From positions 1 to 16,616 of the forward strand of contig CAZRIP010000088.1 of NCBI GenBank assembly GCA_964600165.1: 16,616 bases of DNA. The letters are read 5' to 3'. This document shows, in pieces, positions 9,793 through 16,459 of this stretch. The first letter of the stretch is position 1, and every line of letters starts with the position of its first letter. Both the position numbers and the translations under genes were made by a program. The DNA comes from CAZRIP01 sp964600165. GTDB taxonomy: Bacteria > Elusimicrobiota > Elusimicrobia > UBA1565 > UBA9628. The notes beneath the pieces are model-generated. The model was not told the origin of the DNA, made no database searches, and saw only the letters and a list, made by a program, of their open reading frames with translations.

Positions 9793-9919
9793 TCCGACGA
9801 GCCGCGCCCGGCCTAGTGGCGCGCGGTAATAAGTTTGTGCCCGGCGCTCGACCGGGGCCGAAATTTTAAATTCACGCGAGCGTCAGCGGTATCGGATCGG
9901 AAGGACATGAGCCCGCTGA

Positions 9920-9925
9920 TACACT
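9920..9925 (+). promoter_or_regulatory. putative extended -10 element (TGA-TACACT)
   Basis: TG-n-TACACT ends 9 nt before ATG 9935, giving a predicted leader of only a few bases. No Shine-Dalgarno sequence precedes the ATG. Together with 9787-9792 it forms a divergent promoter pair in the 154-bp gap 9781-9934. That gap also holds a short AT-rich run at 9861-9873 and no other feature I can support. Confidence 0.35.
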
Positions 9926-9934
9926 GTGTCTCCC

Positions 9935-10744
9935 ATGGAAACCATCTCTCCGGCTGCCAAGGAACTTTCCGGTCTCAAGGCGCGCATCGAGCGCGAGCTC
10001 TTCGGTCATCCCGTCATCACGGACAACGCCTACACGCGGTGGTTCAGTCAGGGCCGCGCGAATCCGGATCAGGTCAGGAACCTTCTTCTTCAGTTCTCTG
10101 TGTTCTCGAACCACTTCCTCGTCGCGCAGTGCAAGCGCATGGTCAACGCGGCCACTGAGAGCGCCGAGCGTGGGGCGCGCTTCATCCTGATGAGCGAGTG
10201 CGGCGTCGGGCTCTCCGTTCAAACCGGAAGCACCGAAGGGCACGTGTTCAAGACGTCCGACGCCCATATCAATTGGCTGCGCGCCGTCGGCGCCGCCGCC
10301 GGCCTCGACACGCGGCGCATGGGCCGTTGGGATGAGGGCACGAACGCGACGCGCGCTTTCCTCGAAGGGCTCGATCGGACTTACGGAAGCCGCGACGACT
10401 CGCTTGGAGCGGGCGCGAGCTTCGCGATCGAGAACTGGGCGGCCTTCGGCATCGGCCGCGGCCCTGAGCTCGAAGCGCGTAATTTCTGGAAGCAGCTCAT
10501 CGTCGGTCTCGAGGGCGTCAACGAGCGCCGTAAAACCGCGGGGCTGGAGCCCCTGCCGCTCGGCTTCTTCACGTATCACTTCCAGCTGGAGTCGGGCCAC
10601 GGGTCCAACGTCTGGCACGAGCTCGAGGAGTCCATGGGCGAGCCTGGATTCGACGCCGAAAAGTTCCTGGCCGGAGGCAGGGAAGCGCTCGAGTCGATCC
10701 ACGTCTTTTGGATGGGGCTCGAGCGGGCGCGGCTCACGGATTAA
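9935..10744 (+). CDS. haem-oxygenase-like di-iron (HDO-type) protein
   Basis: A 269-residue all-helical protein resembling iron-containing redox enzymes of the haem-oxygenase-like fold (CADD/UndA/PqqC relatives). Candidate metal ligands follow the family order: E88 in M-S-E-C-G, H111 in S-D-A-H-I-N-W-L, E166 in F-A-I-E-N-W, and H215, E219, H222 in H-F-Q-L-E-S-G-H, which fits the HxxxD/ExxH third-helix motif. Members use O2 on varied small molecules, so the reaction cannot be named. A GTG at 9926 in the same frame could also start it. ATG 9935 is preferred because it places the predicted transcription start just upstream and keeps the N-terminus M-E-T-I-S-P. Its stop overlaps the stop of the convergent gene. 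No partner is evident from context. Confidence 0.75.
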   Translation: METISPAAKELSGLKARIERELFGHPVITDNAYTRWFSQGRANPDQVRNLLLQFSVFSNHFLVAQCKRMVNAATESAERGARFILMSECGVGLSVQTGSTEGHVFKTSDAHINWLRAVGAAAGLDTRRMGRWDEGTNATRAFLEGLDRTYGSRDDSLGAGASFAIENWAAFGIGRGPELEARNFWKQLIVGLEGVNERRKTAGLEPLPLGFFTYHFQLESGHGSNVWHELEESMGEPGFDAEKFLAGGREALESIHVFWMGLERARLTD

Positions 10745-11277
10745 TCGTCCTCGGTCCCGATGACGCTTTCGGTCATCGCGCGCAGACGGGCCCAAAGGTC
10801 GGGGCAGTCGGCCTCGGCTTTTTCGAGCGTGCGTCGGCCGAGAGGCGTGAGCTCCCAAGTCGTCGGCCGCACGAGCTCCTCCATCTTATGCGTCCTCGGC
10901 GCGGACTCGAGGAAGGCGGCCGCGACGACGCGCGCCTCCAGGAGATTGCGCTTATCCGGGCACTCGGCGGCGGCGTCGGTGCCCGCGTCGCAAGTCACCT
11001 TGAGAAAATGGCCTTTCTTCATGCGAAGCAGGACTACGACCTCGGCCTTCGGAATGAAGCGCCCGGGCATCGCGCCTTCGATCTCCTTGAGCCGGACGGG
11101 CAGGATCGCGGAGTAGCCGATGCGGATGAGGCGCCAAGACTTCTCCGAGCCGACGAAAGATTCGGTATCGAGCGTCGCGACCGGCCCGGCATGAACGACG
11201 CTGGACAGGAGAAACAACGCCGCCGTGAGGAGCGAATACATACTATGGGCGCCCATAGTATGTATGCGTTTCTTCAC
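10741..11277 (-). CDS. small secreted protein of unknown function
   Basis: A 178-residue protein that I do not recognise. It starts with a Sec signal peptide if the GTG at 11277-11275 is used: M-K-K-R n-region, hydrophobic S-L-L-T-A-A-L-F-L-L-S-S-V, and V-H-A cleavage site near residue 30. The later ATG codons would lose the positive charges. The GTG has GAAGG 7 nt upstream and overlaps the stop of the coiled-coil gene in a GTGA junction, so it is probably translated with it. The mature part has three Cys (T-C-D-A-G-T-D-A-A-A-E-C and a later D-C-P-D) and an acidic tail, and would be periplasmic or outer-surface. Codons 5-14 are written through a perfect DNA palindrome. Confidence 0.75.
   Translation of the reverse strand: MKKRIHTMGAHSMYSLLTAALFLLSSVVHAGPVATLDTESFVGSEKSWRLIRIGYSAILPVRLKEIEGAMPGRFIPKAEVVVLLRMKKGHFLKVTCDAGTDAAAECPDKRNLLEARVVAAAFLESAPRTHKMEELVRPTTWELTPLGRRTLEKAEADCPDLWARLRAMTESVIGTEDD
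11236..11265. repeat. 30-bp perfect palindrome
   Basis: The left arm is ATACATACTATGGGC and the right arm is its exact reverse complement, with no spacer; the centre lies between 11250 and 11251. Beyond one mismatched pair (11235/11266) two more pairs match, at 11234/11267 and 11233/11268. It is AT-richer than its surroundings and lies 9 nt inside the GTG-started secreted-protein gene on the minus strand. No T-tract follows on either strand, so it is not a classical terminator. It could be a dimeric-regulator operator or an RNA hairpin next to the start codon. Confidence 0.9.
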
Positions 11278-14200
11278 TCCGCCGCCTTCGGCCCGCCGCC
11301 GCCGCGCCGCTCGAGCTCTCGCAGCCTGCGCTCGTAGTCCTTCTGGAGCTGGGCGCGCTCCTCGGCCAGGCGGCGCAGCTTATCGTCGTATTGGCCGTTG
11401 AGCTCGATGCGCGCCGCGTTGAGCTCTCCGCGCAGCTCTCTTTCGAGCTTCTGATAGTGCGCGAGGAGCTCCTCCTCGCGCTGCATGAGCGCCGTGTTCT
11501 GGCGCGCCTTCTCGGAGTCCGTCTGCGCGATCTTGGCGCGGTAGGCCTCCTCGAGGTCCTTGGCCCTCTTGTCGTGCTGGGCGCGCAGGGTGTCGCGCTC
11601 GAGGGCGAGCGCGGCGAGCATCTCCTTGCCTTTGCGGTCGATCTCTTCTTCCAGGCTCACCTTGCGGTCGTTGAGCGCCTTCTCGGCCTCGGCGACGCGC
11701 TGCTCGAGCGCGGACTCTTTTTGACCGAAGCTCGAGCGCAGGCCGGCGATCTCGCGGTCGACGATTTCTTGTTTTTGGGTGGCCCAGGCGTTTTCCTTGG
11801 AGACCCAGTCGCCGGTGAGGCGCTTTTCCAGCTCGAGATACTTGAGCTCGAGGGTCTCCTCGCGCGCGCGATAAGAGCCGTCGAGCTCCGTGCGCGCCTT
11901 GTAGATCTGATCGTCGTAGGCGAGGATCAGGTCCTTCTCCTTCTGGACGAGCATCGTCTCCGTCTCCTTCTGGCGCGAGCGGATCGAGTCGTCGAGCATC
12001 TTCTCGCGCTGCTCGAAGAGAAGCTCGAGCTCGCGCCGGCGCGCGGACAGCTCCTTGTCGCGCGCCGCTTCCCAATCGCCCCGCTCCTTGTCGAGCGCGG
12101 CGCGCTGGTCCTTGAGCCAGTTCGCCTCCTTTTCCGAGAGGGCTTTCTGGAGCTCGGCTTCGCGCTTGATCCACTCGTCTTGAAAGCGATCCTCGGCCTT
12201 GGCGAGCTCGGAGAGCCGCGCGTCGACGGAGCCTTTGAGCTGGTTCTCCTTCTGGCGGTACTTCTCTTGCAGCTCGGCCTCGCGGCTGCGCGCCTCGACC
12301 ATCAGCTGGAGGCGCAGGGCCTCGAGCTCCTCGTGGCGGTGCTGCCAGCTGTCCTCGAGATCGGCGGCTTTGCGCGCGTTCAACAGCTCCGTCTCCTTGA
12401 CCCTTTGCGAGAACTTCTCGTCGAGCTCTTGCCTGAGAGAATTGAGCAGCGTCTCCTTTTGCTTGTAGCCTTGCTCGAGACGCTCGCGATCCGCGTTGAG
12501 GAGGGTTTCCCGCTGCGAGACCCAGTCGCGCTCGCGCTGCGCCCAAGACTCCTGGAGCGTGGACTGCTCGCGCGCGAGCTTCTCGCGCAGGACCTTCTCG
12601 AGCTCGGCGTGGCGCTGCTCGATCGCGGATTTCTCCTTCGAAAGATTCTCTTCGTAGGCTTTGCGGTAGGAATCCTCCTTGCGCGCTATCTCCTCCTTGA
12701 GCTGCGCCTCGCGCGTGAAGAACTCGTCGCGCAGGGTCTTCTCCTTATCAAGGAAAGCGGCCTCGAGCCGGGACTCGAGCTCGTTGTATTGGGCCTGATG
12801 CGCGGCGCGCTCTTCGGCGATCGTCGCGCGCTGGGCGGCCAGGTCCTGCGCGGCCGAGCGCAGCCAGTCCTCGCGCTCGCGCTTGGCCTCTTCCTTGAGC
12901 GTGCCCTCGAGCATCCGGTGGCGCGACTCGAAGGATTTGTCGAGAGACTGGCTCTTGGCCTCGAGCTGCCGGCGCTCCTCGAGCAGCCTGCCGCGGAACG
13001 TTTCCTCCAGCGACTGGAGCCTCTGGTCGTATTGGGCCTGGAGCGCCGCCGACTCCTTGAGCGTCTTGTCGACGAGCTCCTGGCGCAGCTTCTCGGAGCT
13101 TTCCTCGCTCGACTTGAGCCAGCGCGCCTGCTCCTCGGCGAGCGCCCGGCGCAGCTCCGCCTCGCGCGCGAGATGGGCGACGTGGAGCTTCTCCTCTTTC
13201 TCCGAAAGCAGCTTCTCCCGAGAGCGGCGCTCGCGGTCGAGCTCGGCCGAGAACTGCGCGCGCGAAGTCTCGATCGCCTGCTCGTGCTCGGCGACCAGCG
13301 CCTTCTCTCGGACCGACCAGCGATCGGCCATCTCGCCTTCCAGGCGCTCGCGCAGCTTCTGGAGCGAGCGCTCGAACTCGGCCCGTTCGCCCTCCATTTG
13401 GAGGCGGGCCCTCATCATGGCCTCGTGAAGCTTGGACTGGTGCGCCTCCCACTGCGACTTCTCCTTGGAGGTCCACGCCGTCTGCATCTCCTGGAACTTG
13501 CGGGACAGCTCTTCCTCTTTGAGGCGGTAGTGGTCGACGAGGTCGCGCTCCCGGGCGAAGAGGCCTTCCTCCTTTTGCTCGTAGGCCTCCTCCATCTGCT
13601 TCAACTGGGCGAAAAGCGTGCGCTCGCGCTCGGCGAAGTCGCGCTCGAGAGTCTCGCGGTGGGCGTTGAACTCGGCCCGATGGCGCGCGAGATTCTCCTC
13701 GACTTGGCGTTGGTGCTCGCGCCAAAGGTCCTTCTCCTTGGCGATCAGCTTGTCCTGCATCGCCTGGAACTTCTCGACGTTCTCCGACTCCTTGGACTCG
13801 AAGTGCGCCATCACGTCGTGCTGGCGCGCGCGGTGCTCTTCTTCGAGTTTGGCCTCCTTTTCGCGAACGTGCTGCTCCATGAACTTGCGCTCGGCCTCGA
13901 GGCGCTCTTGGAGCTTGCCCCACTCGTCCTCGTGCTTGTGGCGGTACGAGAGCTCGAGCTCCTCGAGGCGCTTCTGGTGGTCGGCGTCGAGCTTGGAGCG
14001 GCGCTCCTCGATGGTCTCTTCCTTGTGGCGCAGCCAGGTTTCGTGATGGCCCACCTTGGCCTCGAACTTCTCCTCGAGCGCGCGTTCCTCGCGCGCGAGC
14101 AGCTCCTGATTGTGCTTGAGCAGCTCCTCCTCGAAGCGCTCGTACTTGCGGCGGATCTCGAGCTCCTTGGCGCGGACTTGGTCCTCGATGACGCGTTGCT

Positions 14201-14771
14201 CGCCCTCGAGGTCGCGCTCCTTGGCGCGGATGATCTCGGCCTGGACGCGCAGTCGCTCCAGGAGAGATTGCTTCGTTTCTTCGAGCGCCTTCTCCTGGTG
14301 CTGCAAAACGGACTGCATCTCCTTCTCGGCGTCCTGGCGCGCGTTCTTGACGGCGTCGATCATGTCGCGCCGCACGACGCCGATCATCCCCTCTTTGTCG
14401 GCGATCTCGTGCTTGAGGGCCTCGATCTGGAGCATCAGCTGGTGGCGCTGCTCTTTGACGTGGACGTCGGCGTCGCGGATGACCTCCTTGCGCAGCTCCT
14501 CGCGGAGATCGTCCTCCATGCGCTTGTGGTCCTTGATGGACGCTTCCCACGCCTTGATCGTCTCGCGCCAGCGCGCGACGGCTTGGTCTTTTTGGACGAC
14601 CTCCTCGCCCAGCCGCGCGGCGCGCTCCTTGGCCTCGTCGCGCTCGGTCTTGAAGGCCGACAGCTCCTCGCCCATCTTGTGCAGGCGCTCGAGCGCCCAG
14701 CGCAAGGCCAGCCGCGCCGTCTCGAGGTCGTTGACGGCTGAGGCGTCGAAGTATTCTTTTTCCTGGTCCAT
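11274..14771 (-). CDS. giant coiled-coil protein (1165 aa) with a recurring aromatic-xx-K/R-E motif
   Basis: A 1165-residue protein dominated by Glu, Arg, Lys, Leu, Ala and Gln, with no signal peptide, membrane segment or recognisable enzyme domain. Almost its full length, from about residue 10 to 1150, reads as continuous coiled coil; the tail is Gly/Pro-rich (G-G-G-G-P-K-A-A-E). A short motif, aromatic or large aliphatic then x-x-K/R-E, recurs more than 20 times by eye. It is exactly 18 residues apart at F379, Y397, Y415 and W433, and 11, 22 or 29 apart elsewhere. It could form a long cytoplasmic rod or filament, but no family is recognised. The ATG has AAGGAG 8 nt upstream. Its stop overlaps the start of the secreted-protein gene. 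The very long open frame on the opposite strand is a codon-usage artefact. Confidence 0.85.
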   Translation of the reverse strand: MDQEKEYFDASAVNDLETARLALRWALERLHKMGEELSAFKTERDEAKERAARLGEEVVQKDQAVARWRETIKAWEASIKDHKRMEDDLREELRKEVIRDADVHVKEQRHQLMLQIEALKHEIADKEGMIGVVRRDMIDAVKNARQDAEKEMQSVLQHQEKALEETKQSLLERLRVQAEIIRAKERDLEGEQRVIEDQVRAKELEIRRKYERFEEELLKHNQELLAREERALEEKFEAKVGHHETWLRHKEETIEERRSKLDADHQKRLEELELSYRHKHEDEWGKLQERLEAERKFMEQHVREKEAKLEEEHRARQHDVMAHFESKESENVEKFQAMQDKLIAKEKDLWREHQRQVEENLARHRAEFNAHRETLERDFAERERTLFAQLKQMEEAYEQKEEGLFARERDLVDHYRLKEEELSRKFQEMQTAWTSKEKSQWEAHQSKLHEAMMRARLQMEGERAEFERSLQKLRERLEGEMADRWSVREKALVAEHEQAIETSRAQFSAELDRERRSREKLLSEKEEKLHVAHLAREAELRRALAEEQARWLKSSEESSEKLRQELVDKTLKESAALQAQYDQRLQSLEETFRGRLLEERRQLEAKSQSLDKSFESRHRMLEGTLKEEAKREREDWLRSAAQDLAAQRATIAEERAAHQAQYNELESRLEAAFLDKEKTLRDEFFTREAQLKEEIARKEDSYRKAYEENLSKEKSAIEQRHAELEKVLREKLAREQSTLQESWAQRERDWVSQRETLLNADRERLEQGYKQKETLLNSLRQELDEKFSQRVKETELLNARKAADLEDSWQHRHEELEALRLQLMVEARSREAELQEKYRQKENQLKGSVDARLSELAKAEDRFQDEWIKREAELQKALSEKEANWLKDQRAALDKERGDWEAARDKELSARRRELELLFEQREKMLDDSIRSRQKETETMLVQKEKDLILAYDDQIYKARTELDGSYRAREETLELKYLELEKRLTGDWVSKENAWATQKQEIVDREIAGLRSSFGQKESALEQRVAEAEKALNDRKVSLEEEIDRKGKEMLAALALERDTLRAQHDKRAKDLEEAYRAKIAQTDSEKARQNTALMQREEELLAHYQKLERELRGELNAARIELNGQYDDKLRRLAEERAQLQKDYERRLRELERRGGGGPKAAE

Positions 14772-14779
14772 GAAAACGG

Positions 14780-14785
14780 CTCCTT
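14780..14785 (-). promoter_or_regulatory. strong ribosome-binding site (AAGGAG) of the coiled-coil gene
   Basis: AAGGAG followed by 8 nt and ATG. It is a textbook Shine-Dalgarno sequence. It shows that this genome uses leadered initiation as well as the suspected leaderless starts. Confidence 0.75.
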
Positions 14786-14806
14786 AATAGAGTCGGTGCT
14801 CGGCCC

Positions 14807-14834
14807 TTGAAGGATGAGGGAAACGTGTTACATT
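14807..14834 (+). promoter_or_regulatory. candidate promoter TTGAAG-N16-TACATT
   Basis: A -35-like TTGAAG at 14807-14812 and a -10-like TACATT at 14829-14834 are separated by 16 bp in an AT-rich patch of the 209-bp divergent gap 14772-14980. If used, it would give the rightward gene a 5' leader of about 140 nt containing the GGGCCC and TCTCATGAGA repeats. The more proximal TACAAT at 14969 is an alternative promoter. Confidence 0.25.
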
Positions 14835-14908
14835 TTCAAGAACAAATTTTTATCCGTCCCGGGGAGGATGCCCGAGCCTATGCGGTCGGCGAACGGCCTA
14901 AGAAGACT

Positions 14909-14935
14909 GGGCCCTTTTGTCTCATGAGAGGGCCC
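14909..14935. repeat. nested inverted repeats: GGGCCC arms around TCTCATGAGA
   Basis: GGGCCC at 14909-14914 and 14930-14935 flank a perfect 10-bp palindrome, TCTCATGAGA, at 14920-14929, with TTTTG between the left arm and the palindrome. It lies upstream of the LspA-like gene. The symmetry suits a regulator site or a leader hairpin. It is not placed to end any transcript. Confidence 0.4.
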
Positions 14936-14968
14936 CGGAAGGCCCCTGAGGCGGCCGAGTCCGGCCGT

Positions 14969-14974
14969 TACAAT
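14969..14974 (+). promoter_or_regulatory. putative -10 element (TACAAT) for a leaderless transcript
   Basis: TACAAT is followed by 6 nt and ATG 14981, so the predicted first transcribed base is the A of the start codon. No Shine-Dalgarno sequence lies between. This is the clearest of the four such sites in the window. Confidence 0.45.
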
Positions 14975-14980
14975 CATCCC

Positions 14981-16459
14981 ATGAGACCCTTTTTGCTGGT
15001 ATTGGCCCTCATGGCCGCCGCGCCGCTGCGCGCCGCCCTCGTCGTGCCGGAAGGCGGCCTGCCCGAGGGGCGCCTGTCGCCGGGCTCGGCTTTGGGCCTG
15101 GCCTTTCAGCCGATCGCCACCGAGCGCTGGAACGCGCTGCAGGCCGTCGTCGCGCGGGGCGCCGTTGACAACAAGGCGTTGGGCTCGCTCGTCTCCCTGC
15201 CCGAAAACCAGGGCCGCCTCGCGGCCGCTCCGCTGCAGATGATCTTGTCCGATGATTTTTGGGCGCGGTCGGCCGGTTTTTCCTCGCTTTCGGCGGACAA
15301 GCGCGCCGAGCTCGTCGAAAGCCTCGCCTTCGCCCAGCCGCGCGTCTCGGCCGCCGTCGACAAGCGCGCGCCGAGGGCGCTCGCGGATGCCCAGCGCCTC
15401 ATCGAGCAAGGGCGCTTCGGCGAGGCGGACCTGGCTTGGCTCGTCGACACGCTCGACGCGATGGCGGTGCACGGCGACAAGCTGCGCGCCGCGGCGCTCG
15501 AGGCGCACGCGGCTCTCGCTTTATCGAAGGCGCGCCGCGAGGCCGTCGCGTTTTCCCGCACGCGGGACCCCGGCGCCGTCTCCGGCGCGACGACTTTGGT
15601 GCAGACGCCTCTCGCCCCTTCGTCCGGCGAGAGCGCTTCGTCCCCGCGCGCTCCGATCCCGGCGCCGACGGTCCGCTCGAAGCGCTGGACGCTTAAGGTC
15701 GGCGCGCTCGCGGTCGGAGTCTACGCCGCCGACGTCGCCACCAAGGCGTTCGCGCAGGCGCATCTTTTCAGCGTCTTCCACGAGGTCGCTTGGCGCAAGC
15801 CGCTGATGGCCTTCGTCGTGCCCTTCATCCTCTATACGGCGTACACGGCGCTGACGAAGCTTCCAGGCCAACAAGAGGATTATCACTGGAGTTGGAGGCG
15901 AATCGGCAGCCTCGGCGCGGGGTGGCGCGGCCTGCTCGGCTTCACTACGGAAAAGCTGCCGGGCCTCGACGAAGTCGCCCGCAGCCATCCGTCGATCGTC
16001 AAGGCGTTCTCTCATTTCGAGATCGCCGCCGGGATCATGCTCGGCGGGCTTCTCGGCAACGCCGTCGACGCCTTCATCAAGAACGGCGCGCTCGATTGGA
16101 TCCCGGTCGGGCGCTCGTTGATGAACCTCGCCGACGTGGCGATCCTGTTGGGGCTGAGCTACTTCCAGCTGTCGAGCATCTTCTTCGCCCATGCCGCCCG
16201 CGCTTCGCGCGACCGCAAGGCGATGACCCTGGACCTCACGAGCTTCCTCGGGCTGCCGATCGTCGGGTTCTTCGCGGCCTGGGCCTTCGGCAGCGGCCCG
16301 AGCGATGAGCCCCTCGCGCTGATGATGAAAAGCACGCCGTTCATTTACCTGATGGGCTTTTCGATGCTCATCGGCATCGCGCGCTATGTCGCCTCGTTGC
16401 TCATCATCCCCAGCGTCAAAAAGTTCAACGACGACGCCGCGCGCAATGAGAAAAAATAG
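14981..16459 (+). CDS. LspA-like (signal peptidase II fold) membrane protein with long N-terminal extension
   Basis: A 492-residue protein. Residues 1-18 form a signal peptide (M-R-P-F-L-L-V-L-A-L-M-A-A-A-P-L-R-A). Residues 19-230 are a soluble, Ala-rich, mainly helical region, then a Ser/Pro-rich linker. From about 232 there are roughly six membrane helices that track signal peptidase II: A-D-V-A-T-K (D251, cf. I-D-L-G-S-K of E. coli LspA), I-M-L-G-G-L-L-G-N-A-V-D (N360, D363, cf. G-G-A-L-G-N-L-F-D-R) and M-N-L-A-D-V-A-I-L-L-G (N382, D385, cf. F-N-L-A-D-T-A-I). Both catalytic Asp positions are kept. The Arg after the first one is Ala, and the N-x-G-x-x-F motif is not found. It may cleave lipoproteins, be a specialised protease, or be inactive. 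ATG 14981 was chosen because the signal peptide starts there; a longer in-frame start adds 58 unlikely residues. Confidence 0.7.
   Translation: MRPFLLVLALMAAAPLRAALVVPEGGLPEGRLSPGSALGLAFQPIATERWNALQAVVARGAVDNKALGSLVSLPENQGRLAAAPLQMILSDDFWARSAGFSSLSADKRAELVESLAFAQPRVSAAVDKRAPRALADAQRLIEQGRFGEADLAWLVDTLDAMAVHGDKLRAAALEAHAALALSKARREAVAFSRTRDPGAVSGATTLVQTPLAPSSGESASSPRAPIPAPTVRSKRWTLKVGALAVGVYAADVATKAFAQAHLFSVFHEVAWRKPLMAFVVPFILYTAYTALTKLPGQQEDYHWSWRRIGSLGAGWRGLLGFTTEKLPGLDEVARSHPSIVKAFSHFEIAAGIMLGGLLGNAVDAFIKNGALDWIPVGRSLMNLADVAILLGLSYFQLSSIFFAHAARASRDRKAMTLDLTSFLGLPIVGFFAAWAFGSGPSDEPLALMMKSTPFIYLMGFSMLIGIARYVASLLIIPSVKKFNDDAARNEKK

Noticed and set aside
11236..11265. Reading the palindrome as an intrinsic terminator of the coiled-coil gene
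   Set aside because: No U-tract follows on the minus strand, and it lies inside the next coding sequence.
11391..14741. A 1116-codon open frame on the plus strand opposite the coiled-coil gene
   Set aside because: It is codon-for-codon antisense: GAG and AAG read as CTC and CTT, giving a Leu-rich shadow. Stops would need sense TTA, CTA or TCA codons, which this GC-rich gene avoids. The minus strand has the ribosome-binding site and a sensible protein.
14807..14980. 58-residue N-terminal extension of the LspA-like protein from a TTG
   Set aside because: The signal peptide begins at ATG 14981, and the extension has no export or family features.
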